A stretch of DNA of 30,560 bases from Rhizophagus sp. LPA8_4_AMF (Eukaryota > Glomeromycota > Glomeromycetes > Glomerales > Glomeraceae), in the NCBI GenBank assembly GCA_021464525.1, contig JADRCO010000574.1:1-30560 (forward strand), read 5' to 3'. The translations under genes were made by a program, and so were the position numbers. Below are positions 10,901 through 19,998 of this stretch, one piece after another. Within the stretch, counting starts at the first letter, position 1. Every line of letters starts with the position of its first letter. The notes below the pieces were generated by a model. That model worked only from the letters and a program-made list of their open reading frames with translations. It was not told where the DNA came from and made no database searches.

Positions 10901-11041
10901 TAAAATATTAAATTGTTTAGGAATTCGAGGAAAAAAAAATGATCTATACCAACATGAGATAGATACACGTGAATACCGGTTTTTTTTTAATAATGATCGT
11001 CGATTTCGATTGCTTTCGTTAAAATTTCTTCTTAAAATATA
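10901..11041. promoter_or_regulatory. Divergent promoter region, PPME1 / EcsC-like gene
   Basis: Only 141 bp separate the two start codons, so both 5' untranslated regions and promoters must fit here or overlap. A palindromic CACGTG E-box sits at 10966-10971 near the middle, followed by ACCGG. Such a site is bound by basic helix-loop-helix factors such as Cbf1 in other fungi. Co-regulation is an inference; no TATA box position can be asserted. Confidence 0.5.
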
Positions 11042-12196
11042 ATGAAATTATTATCGCAAACACAAGTTTCAACCTTTTGCTTTATAATTTTATTTCTTTT
11101 GCTTTATCCAAACGTCTTAATAGTAGCAAAAGAAGAACAAGAAATTAATATAGACGTATCGTCAAAATGGGGACAAATAATGTCAAATTTACCAGCTGAT
11201 TTTACCGATGATATTCATATTGATAGTTTAACAACACAAGAATTAGTCGACTGGGCAAAGGGAATTGCACAAAAATGTTTACAGGGGAAAGCTTCATCTG
11301 TACATAGCATTGACGAATTGACACCACCGGAATCAGCAAAAAGTCTCGCTAGTCAAATGAAATATAAAAATAGACCTTCACATGCTTCATTAGAGGAACA
11401 AACATTTTATACTACAGCAGATAAACAAATAGAAATTGAGAAAACGTTATTGATTTTAGATAACATTTATGATTCAGTTGAGGTTGTTCCTTATTTTAGG
11501 ACAGAAGAAGATTTTTCACCAAATGCACCAAATTATGCACCACTTCAAACAATTCTTAGTTCAATTGCTATAAGATCGGTTCAATCAGTTGACAATTATA
11601 TATTACCTTCTATTTGCTCAACTACAAATACAAGTTTTCATAAACTTGCGGATAGATCGATATTCTATAATTCATTATCAGCAGGATTATCCTCAGCAGT
11701 TATCTCACACGTTTCCAAGGGATTAAAGATTGACGTATTGATTGATATTATAAGTACATTGGCACTTCAATTACATATGGTAAAATCTATAGCTTCATTG
11801 GCCGGATTAGATATAAACGACGATGCAGTTCGGACATTGATTTATTTATGTATCGTTTCAGATGGGATTAAAAGTTCAATAACGGGAACAGCAAAAGAAT
11901 TGGCAATTATAATAATGCGTAAAATGGTGGTAGATAAAATTCCCAAATCTGCTTTAAAATCTATAAATAAACGCGTTGCGATGAAATTAATTAGTAAAGA
12001 GGTTGGAGATAAAGGAATAATTAATTTTGCTTTATTAATTCCTTTTGTGGGTGAATTAGTGACATTTGTTAGTGATTCTTTGGCTACGTATAGTATTGGA
12101 CAAGTTGCTAAATACGTTTTTTGTCCAATGGATGATCAAAACGAAAAGGAAAATACAGATTCCCCACCTCCTTATCCTGGTAGAATTGAACTTTAA
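11042..12196 (+). CDS. EcsC-family protein with N-terminal signal/anchor, intronless
   Basis: This 384-residue single-exon protein starts with a hydrophobic stretch (about residues 10-29, FCFIILFLLLYPNVLIVA), which is a signal peptide or membrane anchor. A long central-to-C-terminal region (about 150-355) is alternately hydrophobic and helical. It contains the pattern LALQLHMVKSIASLAGLD then DDAVR and LIYLCIVSDG, resembling the EcsC domain of bacterial and fungal membrane-associated proteins of unknown biochemical function. The C-terminal tail is acidic and polar and holds a PPPY motif (residues 375-378), a possible WW-domain ligand. The start was chosen as the first ATG before the signal sequence; no upstream in-frame extension is needed. 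The family call is by pattern recognition only and the function is unknown. Confidence 0.8.
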   Translation: MKLLSQTQVSTFCFIILFLLLYPNVLIVAKEEQEINIDVSSKWGQIMSNLPADFTDDIHIDSLTTQELVDWAKGIAQKCLQGKASSVHSIDELTPPESAKSLASQMKYKNRPSHASLEEQTFYTTADKQIEIEKTLLILDNIYDSVEVVPYFRTEEDFSPNAPNYAPLQTILSSIAIRSVQSVDNYILPSICSTTNTSFHKLADRSIFYNSLSAGLSSAVISHVSKGLKIDVLIDIISTLALQLHMVKSIASLAGLDINDDAVRTLIYLCIVSDGIKSSITGTAKELAIIIMRKMVVDKIPKSALKSINKRVAMKLISKEVGDKGIINFALLIPFVGELVTFVSDSLATYSIGQVAKYVFCPMDDQNEKENTDSPPPYPGRIEL

Positions 12197-12244
12197 ATCA
12201 TAGAATTGTTTTTATTATTTATTATTATTTTTTTTTTTTTTGTG
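12197..12244. terminator. Convergent 3' ends, T-rich 48-bp spacer
   Basis: The stop codons of the EcsC-like gene (plus) and the dehydrogenase gene (minus) are separated by 48 bp of TTTATTATTTATTATTATTTT-like DNA. The two transcripts must overlap in their 3' untranslated regions unless polyadenylation occurs almost at the stop codon. No single polyadenylation site can be assigned. Confidence 0.35.
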
Positions 12245-13407
12245 TTACAATTTACTAGAAGGTTTAGCTAAAGTACCACCATCAACAGAGATAGTAGCAC
12301 CGTTAGTAAAAGCACCAGCTTTACTAGATAAATAAATAGCAGTACCAGCAATATCTTCAGGTGCACCAATTCTACCCAAAGGTATATTTGACCTAATAGT
12401 TTCACCATAATCTTTTAATGTTTTAGACATCATCTTTGATTCATAGGGTCCAGGTGCAATATTATTAAATGTAATTTGACGATTTGATAAATGTCCCGCC
12501 ATTATTCTTGTTAAATGATGTAATGCTGCTTTTGAAGTTGGATATGCGTAAGTCTCCAAGAATGGCGTATATATACCATCAACTGATCCAATATTAATTA
12601 CTCTAGCTGGATCCTTTGATGATGCTGCTTTCTCAAGTAATGGTAAACATCTAAATTTAAAAAATTAATCAATGAATTTATTTATATATCTTGAAATTAT
12701 ACGAATTTGAGTCAAAACTTACGCTTGTGTTAAACTGAAAATCCTTTTAACATTCAAGTTCATAACTTTCTAAAAAAAAAAAAAATTATCCATCAAAATC
12801 AAGTTTTTTTTTATAAAAAGAAAAAAAAAAACCTTAATAACCTCAAACGCCTCATCTGGATAAGAAGCAAACGGAGCACCCCAATTTGCACCAGCATTAT
12901 TGATTAAAACATGCAACTCTATTGTATATAATGATATATTATTAACGAAAAAAAAAAAAATAAATTATTTTCATATTTCAATAAGTTCAATAACTTACTT
13001 CCTTCACGTTTTTCAATCTCACTGGCTAATCTTTTGACTTCACTTAAATCTTGTAAATCTGCTGGTATACTAAAAGCTTTCCCTGGACCTGATATGATGA
13101 AGATTAACTTACATCTTTGTAATTGATTTAAAAAGTTTTATGAATCATACCTTTATCAGATAATTCTTTAGCAACTTTATCACAAACATCTTTGTTTCTT
13201 GAAGAAATATAAACTTTTGCTCCATTAGCAACGAAACCTGTTGCTATCATAAGTCCAATCCTAATTAAAGTTTATTTATATAAATATTTATTTTTTAGTT
13301 ATAAAAAAAACTAATATCATTTTTTTAGTATAAATATTTCACCCTCTTGATCCTCCTGTGATCAATACAATTTTATCTTTAACGCCAAAAAGCGAATTCA
13401 AATCCAT
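12245..13407 (-). CDS. Short-chain dehydrogenase/reductase, RhlG-like, 6 exons
   Basis: This is an NAD(P)-dependent oxidoreductase of the classical SDR family. Exons in order of transcription: 13407-13343, 13260-13151, 13088-12999, 12918-12833, 12769-12723, 12650-12245. They total 804 nt, giving 267 residues, normal for a classical SDR. The cofactor-binding motif TGGSRGIG is at residues 17-24 (split by intron 1), NNAG at 95-98, an Asn in LNV at about 123, catalytic Ser155 in IGSVDG and the YPTSK motif with Tyr169 and Lys173. PG near IAPGPYESKM and the C-terminal SVDGG are also typical. Overall it resembles bacterial RhlG-type 3-oxoacyl-ACP reductases and their fungal relatives, but the substrate cannot be deduced. 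Intron 4 has an unusual donor, GTTTTTTTTTTC, while the others are ordinary GT-AG. It converges with the EcsC-like gene. Confidence 0.92.
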
Positions 13408-13869
13408 TTTTTTTCGTAAAAATTTTAAATTAAGAGGGATTCTTGACCAAAAAAATTAAACCGTTTTACCCGTTTAGACTTTATAACAACTCATCTACAT
13501 AATTTCGCGTGATTCAACTAATTAACCATAGAGGGTTTGATTGGTTATTTTTTTTTTTGATCACCTGATCAAGACATTATTGTCTAGGGGTGTGGTATCC
13601 TTTGCCAAGAAATTTTGCAAATCAATGATTCCTAATTCTATTAGTTCGATCATCATTATCGAGGTTTAATTTGTACAAATTATGGAAAGTGTTGAAATAT
13701 ATGGTATAGTTTCGGAAAAGGTAATCTTGTACTATTTCTGGTAACCAAGATAAGTTAATCTTCTATGCTAATATTAATTAATTATATCTAAATACGAATT
13801 TTTAAAATTTACGGATCATGAACGAAGCAGTTAATAAAGATCTGATATATGTCTTATATGTTCTGTAAA

Positions 13870-13889
13870 AGATCACGAACGCGTGATCT
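13870..13889. repeat. Perfect 8-bp inverted repeat hairpin
   Basis: AGATCACG and CGTGATCT are exact reverse complements separated by the 4-nt loop AACG. It could be a dimeric protein-binding site or a small hairpin. It lies about 460 bp upstream of the SDR start codon; any regulatory role is speculative. Confidence 0.6.
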
Positions 13890-14737
13890 ATAAAACAGGG
13901 TTTTGTTTCATTGACTCGGTAGAATTTGTTCATCATTTCTCAATATAGAATTTACAATAAAAGTAACGCCATCAGTAAAAAATTTTGGATGTTATAGTAT
14001 TTTCTTATAAGGGAAAAGGGGCATTAAGGAGAATACTAGGAGAATGAACCATTTTTAATTTTTAATATTTCTCAGTGGCAATGGGGTCATTGAGACAATA
14101 AAAACATTCTTAACGCCACAATTTGCCACGCTGACTAAGGAATATAATTTCAGCCTAAATTTTTGGGTAGCAAGAGGGGGGTAGGGGGGATTTTGTAACA
14201 AAAGACATATTATTATATTATGCAGTTAAATTTACCAACTTAAATTTTTAAGGATTACGTACTAAACAGTATATGCTCTATGTTGGATGCATAATGTAAT
14301 AATCATAATGAATTGAATTTTTTTGAAAAAACACCAATTATGAATTATTTATTTTTCGATTCTTTTTATGACGTTTAATTTTTTATTTGTTTCTCAATCA
14401 TATTGTAAAGTTTAATTTTATTCTCTTCCAAAAAAAGCTCAATTCGTCAACTTATCAATTTAATTGCCATGTTGTTTCAGTTGTCATACTTACTGCGCCA
14501 TAATTAACATACTGTAATTAAGTCATATTTAAAACGCATGCAATCATTTAATTGGTATCAAATTTTTTTGCCAAGAAATCATTTTCATATTCATTACAGA
14601 TAAATAAATATTCATTGCTTCCATTTGATGTTAAAATTTAAAATTTATTATTTTTATGTTTTTAAATATATATAAAATTGGTATATATCGTACATATATT
14701 GTATATATCAATATATACTGCATATATAAAATATAAA

Positions 14738-14782
14738 TGAATATATATATATAATATAATATAATATATATATATATATATG
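14738..14782. repeat. AT dinucleotide microsatellite
   Basis: The stretch consists of TA repeats, interrupted in the middle by a few AATAT units. It is self-complementary and probably length-variable. Confidence 0.85.
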
Positions 14783-15175
14783 AATAATGAAATACAAGAT
14801 AAATAAATAATATATTACATTTAAAATATGAATAAATGGCATAATGAACGATATAATGTAAGAAAAGAAAATAAACAACCAGCAATTTTCATGTTTTGAA
14901 TTATTTTGTGTATTGAATGCGAGGTAGGTTAAAAAAAAAGAATGTGTGATATTATTATTATTATGTTATAATGAAATGATTATTTTAAGAGTTAGATACA
15001 TCAGACATAAATTTAGTATAATTAAAAACTTTTGTTGAAAACCGTTCAAAAAATCTATTAATTAAAAAATCTATCTATAATGATAATGTCTATAATTTTT
15101 ATATACAAAAAAGTTGATTAATTAACTATTATTATTATTTATATGAATATACTGTATATATATCTGATGATACAA

Positions 15176-16234
15176 TTAACTTCTTGCACCCCATTTAAAC
15201 TTTCTTCTGAAATAGGATGAATTATGATTTTGTTGTTCTTGTTGACTCATTTGACGTTCAAATAAACGCCTATTACTTATATTATTCCTATCATTCATAA
15301 ATTCAATTGAAATATAATCATCTTCTACTACTTCTTCGAAATCAATCATCCTTTGTTTCTGCTTATTGATTAATGAGGATGGTTGAGATGATAAAGGTTT
15401 TTTCTTATGTGAATTCCTCTTTCTTAAATGTATTATAGTCATGATTATTTTATGAGCAATTGGTTCACTAGGATAAAAGAAACTTGGGCTACATTCAAAA
15501 GAAATTGGGGTTAACCAACGTTCACCACCACGAGTTTTATTCATTGAAGGAGGAGGAGTATCAGTTATTGAATATATGAATCTATAAGGAATTCTCAAAT
15601 GAGAAGTACCATGACCTATACGATAAACATGTTGAACCTTATTTATAGTCTCTTTGTGTGATTTTATGTTAAGAGACAAAGGTTTTTGTAAAAGATTGAC
15701 TTCAATTTTTGAGGAATTATTAGGAGAAGTTGAAGAAGGCACTATTGTTGTCGGTGTCGTTGTCGTTGTCGGTGACGGTGTCGGTGTCGGTGACGTTGCT
15801 GTTGTTGTTGTCGTCGTTGTAAAAGGAGAGAGATTTTTATTGCACGCATTTGGTTTCAAACCTGAAATTGAAATTTTACTTAAGATAGGATTTCTAATCA
15901 CGGGAGAATTAATAAATCTAATTGGTTGTTTTGATCTTGGTTTAAAGATGAATTTCCCACTTTGTTCGTTATATTTACTAATTTCAAATTGTACATAATA
16001 TTTCCATTTATATTCTTGTTCAAATGTTAACAATATTCCAACATTTGGTTCTTTGAATTTATTGAATAACATTTTTGAACTAATTTGTTGGAATCGTTTA
16101 CATACATTACAAACTTTTAATAAAGTTGGTATATCTAATTCTTTAAAGATTAATAATAAAAGTTCTACTGGAAATTCATCTAAAGATGATACAGAAACTG
16201 AGATGGGAAATTTAGATCTTTTGGATTTTACCAT
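15176..16234 (-). CDS. F-box protein, intronless, 352 residues
   Basis: An F-box-like domain occupies about residues 18-60 (LDEFPVELLLLIFKELD, then LLKVCNVCKRFQQIS), so the protein probably recruits substrates to an SCF ubiquitin ligase through Skp1. Residues 61-135 are mixed and may form a substrate-binding or structural module of unknown type. Residues 136-171 are a Thr/Pro/Ser low-complexity linker encoded by an imperfect trinucleotide repeat. The rest is basic and polar, ending in a Gln/Asn/Ser and Arg/Lys-rich tail. There are no leucine-rich or WD repeats to indicate the target. The start is the first ATG of the frame, preceded by an A-rich leader. F-box genes are greatly expanded in Glomeromycotina, and this is one such single-exon copy. 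No breaks are seen. Confidence 0.85.
   Translation of the reverse strand: MVKSKRSKFPISVSVSSLDEFPVELLLLIFKELDIPTLLKVCNVCKRFQQISSKMLFNKFKEPNVGILLTFEQEYKWKYYVQFEISKYNEQSGKFIFKPRSKQPIRFINSPVIRNPILSKISISGLKPNACNKNLSPFTTTTTTTATSPTPTPSPTTTTTPTTIVPSSTSPNNSSKIEVNLLQKPLSLNIKSHKETINKVQHVYRIGHGTSHLRIPYRFIYSITDTPPPSMNKTRGGERWLTPISFECSPSFFYPSEPIAHKIIMTIIHLRKRNSHKKKPLSSQPSSLINKQKQRMIDFEEVVEDDYISIEFMNDRNNISNRRLFERQMSQQEQQNHNSSYFRRKFKWGARS
15739..15817. repeat. GTC/GTT trinucleotide repeat within the F-box gene
   Basis: About 26 near-perfect triplets (GTT, GTC, GGT, GAC) encode the Thr/Pro-rich linker on the minus strand. Because length changes come in triplets the frame is safe. The same repeat leaves the plus strand open, giving a Val/Gly-rich antisense frame that is not a gene. 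Confidence 0.85.
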
Positions 16235-16334
16235 GATTAAAAAGAAGGGAAAGCGAGTTTTTATAAAATATGAAAGGGGAAGAAAAAGAATTTAAAAGAA
16301 AAAAATTAAAGTCTGTTATTTTCGAAGATAAATA

Positions 16335-16442
16335 CGTTGAGGATTTGAAAAAAAAATTATATATATATAAATAATTTTGAGGAAAAAAAATGAGTAGAGA
16401 ATATAAAATATAAATTTATATATAAAAATCTAATCCTCAACG
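16335..16442. repeat. Inverted repeat upstream of the F-box gene
   Basis: CGTTGAGGATT (16335-16345) is exactly reverse-complementary to AATCCTCAACG (16432-16442), and the flanking A/T-rich arms also pair in part (TTATATATA runs). It could be a small fold-back element or a cruciform-forming promoter region about 100 bp 5' of the F-box start. Confidence 0.55.
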
Positions 16443-16609
16443 AATTCGGATTTAAGAGTATCTTGTCATAGTTTGAAGAAGAAGAAGAAAAAAAAAAAAA
16501 ACTTTCGACGAAAAAATTCAGTGTTTATATATAAAAAAAAAAAAAATCTTTGTACATTTTGGGCTTATTTATTTATTATAAAGCCGAAAAGTATTAAAAG
16601 TTAGAATAT

Positions 16610-16692
16610 ATAAAAAAAAAATTTTTTTTTTTTTTTTTTTTTAATTTAATAAAAAAAAAAAAAAAAATTTTAAAAATTTTTTTTTTTTATAC
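16610..16692. repeat. Long A/T homopolymer palindrome
   Basis: Alternating runs of A and T, up to about 20 nt each, can fold on themselves. Such runs are error-prone in sequencing, so exact lengths should not be trusted. Confidence 0.8.
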
Positions 16693-17020
16693 GGCTATTT
16701 TATAAATAATCCCCTATTATATTAGGAGGTTCAGTCAATTACAACCAACCCCTGAACGCATACTTATTTTTCCAGAATTTTGATTGGACAAATAAAAATC
16801 AAGATAAGATAATGTTAATTTAAACTATATAATAATTACATCAATTAAATACATATATATGATTTACAATAAAAAAAGAATTAACTGCGTATCTTACTCA
16901 TAATAAGAAATGTATTGAAAGATATTTGCATAACTTTTTTTGTCCTATTTTTATACAATGAAGTTTTAAGTTTATACAATGTCTATTGAGAATAAATTCC
17001 AAAATTGTATAATTGTGGGG

Positions 17021-17077
17021 TAAATAAGTAAAGAAGGTAAAGAAGGTAGAGAGGTAAAGAGGTAAAGAGGTAAAGGC
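17021..17077. repeat. GGTAAAGA minisatellite
   Basis: About six copies of an 8-9 bp unit (AAGTAAAG, AAGGTAAAG, AAGGTAGAG, AGGTAAAG) form a purine-rich tract on the plus strand. Confidence 0.8.
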
Positions 17078-17347
17078 GTTATTGAAGGAATTTTTTAAGC
17101 CTTTCGCCATCATTCCTTTTTTATAAATAATAATAACTCTCATTTTTTTAAGCCACAATAGAGAAAAGGCCTAATTTCTTTATTATTCTCGCTTCTAAAT
17201 AATCTATAAAGGCTAAAGTTTACCAAATATTATGATTGTATTTGAGTTACATTCAATTATAAATTATACCGTAAACTTCCGGTTACGATCACATTTTAAG
17301 GTTAACTTTACTTGTCAAAAATTTTTTGAATTGAATTTAATTAATTT

Positions 17348-17428
17348 TTACGGTACAAGAAATAGTACAAGAAATAAATAGTACGAGAAAATAGTACGAG
17401 AAATAGTACAAGAAATAGAGAAATATTG
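17348..17428. repeat. AGTACRAGAAAT minisatellite
   Basis: Five imperfect copies of a roughly 13-bp unit (GTACAAGAAATA and GTACGAGAAATA variants). The A/G variation in the fifth base of the unit gives a CpG in some copies and CpA in others. Confidence 0.8.
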
Positions 17429-18086
17429 ATTTTTCTACATCCAGATTCCAGATAAATAGATAAATTCCACAATCCAAAAATCCACAAATCCATATTTCTT
17501 CTAGTCGTTTCCCCACAATCAAGATATCCAATTAAAGAATTTAAATATAACCGATTTTAAACAGTATAATAAGAATTTCTTTTCCCTTCTCGAAAGTTAT
17601 TTTTATAATTTGTAACGTAAACAATTAAATTGTATTACACGGTTTTATTTATTTTATGTGAAATGTCGCACGAAAAAAATCTAGTTCTTTTGTAAATCAC
17701 AATAGTAAATCCACCAAAGTTATATAATGTTGATCATATAAATTGACGTATTGTTACACAAAGACTTGCAGTTCGCGTTCATGTTTAATTGCGTAGTTTT
17801 AAACAAAATATACGCGATTCACTCATTTAACTGGTATTGCCGTAAGTTTATTTAAAGTAGTTACTAATAAATAACATAGTATTTTGGCTTTTAATTTAAC
17901 TCTTTTTTATATATATTTATAAAGTTTCAATTTTCAAATTTGTAAGTTCCCGTAATAATTCTAATGAATCTTAGAAGATTCCATTGCTTTTTTTAGAAAT
18001 GCATTTGCTTGCTTGTTTTAGAAGTTTGTTACTATAACCATTTATTAATTTGTCTTAAATTAGAAATTTACCTTGCTATTGTCGTC

Positions 18087-18286
18087 GTTATGGCTTTTAA
18101 ATTGTTCTTGGCTTTTTAAGTTATCTTTGGCTTTGAAATTATTTATGGCTTTTAAGTTATCCTTATGATTAATGATTATGGCTTTTTTTTTTCGAAAAAT
18201 GGCTTTCTCTGAGTTCGCATATTTTAAAAGTTCTCCATTATAGTCGTTATAGCGTTATAGTCGTTATAGTCGTTATAGTCGTTATT
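18087..18286. repeat. Two adjacent minisatellites: TGGCTTTTAAGTTATC and TATAGTCGT
   Basis: From about 18087 to 18200, a unit of about 20 bp containing TGGCTTTTAARTTAT recurs roughly five times with divergence. From 18239 to 18286, TATAGTCGT recurs about five times with one shortened copy (TATAGCGT). No coding frame is preserved through them. Confidence 0.75.
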
Positions 18287-18302
18287 GGATGAAAAGATAA
18301 GT

Positions 18303-18317
18303 AATGCCCGTCGGGCG
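18303..18317. repeat. Short GC hairpin GCCCGTCGGGC
   Basis: A GC-only inverted repeat (GCCCG, T, CGGGC) stands out in otherwise AT-rich DNA directly downstream of the TATAGTCGT array. Its role is unknown and it may be a remnant of a repeat. Confidence 0.5.
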
Positions 18318-18712
18318 TCGGTGTAAAATTATTCATCGTTGTCTAGATTTAATTCTTTTATTTCTGTTATATTCTCGTTATATTCCATCGTTGAAGATTA
18401 TATATATATATATATATATTATAAAGGTTTTTATTTTCAAGTCTTCTAAATAGAATGTTCAAATGTTCAAAATGTTCAAATGATGTTACGCAGCTAAAAA
18501 GATTTTAATAAAATCATGTTACACAACATTAAACAAAGAAACCTATTTTAAATAATAAAAAAAAAATATCGGAACAAGACTAAGTAATAAATTAACTAAA
18601 AAAAAAAAAATTCGATCAAATCCGTCTTTTCCGTTTCATTCATTTTGATCATTGATAATGCATATTTCACGGATTATTTTTTAAAAAAAAATATGAAAAA
18701 AAAAATTCACTA

Positions 18713-18779
18713 ATCTACTAATTTACTAATTTACTTATTTACTTATTTACTTACTTATTTATTTATTTATTTATTTATA
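18713..18779. repeat. TTTACTAA / ATTT tandem repeat
   Basis: A graded array runs from CTAATCTA through CTAATTTA and CTTATTTA units to pure ATTT tetramers, suggesting that the unit has shortened by successive slippage. Confidence 0.85.
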
Positions 18780-19159
18780 TAACAAATTTGTATATATTTA
18801 TTTCCTTTTAATTAATAATTACTATTCATTAATTCTCTAATTAAAGATTGGCGTTTTTTTTTTGAGAAAAGAATTCATTAAAAAGATAATCGATTATAAT
18901 AATGTAATTTTAATCATTTAAATTCGAAGAGTTCTTGTTGTTTACAAATACGGAGATCCTTGTACTAATTTGGTTAATGACTAATAATAATTACAGAACA
19001 GTGATTAACAATTTATCATTAATGATCTTTTAATAAATTGCCATTCTAATAATGGTAATGTTTTACTGGAATGGAAATTTATATCTCAAAATGTAGAAGA
19101 ACCCTTTTTAATTTCTTCGGGAAAAACCTTAACTTTTTGTAAATGACTCGTGAAAAGTC

Positions 19160-19348
19160 TTAATTTATTTTAATTATTTCGAAAAATAGAAAATTGTTTC
19201 GAAAAATAAAACGTATTAGATATTGATTGGTTGGTACATTTTTTAATTCTTCTTTAAATGCGCCTATTCTCTTACTAAATCCATGGTTTGACTCAGTCCC
19301 ATAATGTATTGTTGTAAATATAATTTTTGATTCGGAAATACTATTCAT
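19160..19348 (-). other. Short open frame, hypothetical protein or fragment
   Basis: The 62-codon frame starts MNSISESKIIFTTIHYGTE and has mixed, protein-like composition for its first 45 residues, ending in an Ile/Phe-rich tail typical of non-coding AT-rich DNA. No family is recognised. It could be a fragment of a decayed gene, an exon without detectable partners, or chance. Confidence 0.2.
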
Positions 19349-19890
19349 AATAAAATAATAAAACGTATAATGAAACTTTAAATTTCTTTATTATATTAAT
19401 TCTTCCTTTTTAATGTCAACGATTAACGGAAATAACGGATTAATTGATATAATTAATTATAATTTGTTTTTCCGATAAATCAATGATTTTCGGTGCAAGA
19501 TTACCAAAAAAAGAAAAGTTCGTTTAATATTATAACCATTTTCACCAATACCACATTACCATCAATCCATTACCAAATTACCACATCCCAAACCCGTTAA
19601 TAAAAATTTTTCATCTAGTGAAAACTCGTGGGATGAATATCGCAAACTATTTGCAAGTCAGCCCCCAAATTATTAAATATAAGTTACACAATGTAATACC
19701 GGTCAGGTATTAAAACTGGATACAACAACTTGATCTTTTAGCCAATAGGTAAGAGAGTATAAGTTCCCAAATTTCGGTTACAATTTATATAAATTTGGAA
19801 ATTTGTGGATTTTTTGCCAATTAACCACGTGATGAATAATTATTACGAATACTCAGCGAATTATTAAGTACGAAATAGGGTATTATTATA

Positions 19891-19998
19891 TGGCATATTA
19901 CAGACTATGGTATTACACTATTACACTATTAAACTATTACATTATTACGTCTACTACACTATTACACTATTACGATTATTACATTATTACAACTATTA
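19891..19998. repeat. TATTACAC-type minisatellite
   Basis: About 11 imperfect copies of an 8-9 bp unit (CTATTACA, TTATTACG, CTACTACA) cover the interval. Confidence 0.85.

Larger units (their letters stand above)
13408..15175. other. AT-rich intergenic DNA between SDR and F-box genes
   Basis: No gene is supported. The first few hundred bases are upstream of the SDR start and contain a T/A-rich stretch and TGATCACCTGATCA near 13558. An inverted repeat hairpin lies at 13870-13889. A C-poor, G-rich patch (GAGGGGGGTAGGGGGG) lies near 14174-14190. An AT-dinucleotide tract occupies about 14738-14782. An open frame on the minus strand across 14631-14885 encodes almost only Ile, Tyr and Phe and is a translation of this AT tract. 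Confidence 0.5.

Noticed and set aside
14631-14885. 84-codon frame of Ile, Tyr and Phe
   Set aside because: It arises from TA dinucleotide repeats. It could mimic membrane segments but has no other support.
15654-16295. Open frames on the plus strand opposite the F-box gene (114 and 80 codons)
   Set aside because: They are antisense shadows. One is a Val/Gly run created by the trinucleotide repeat; neither has a domain, and the minus-strand frame has a clear F-box.
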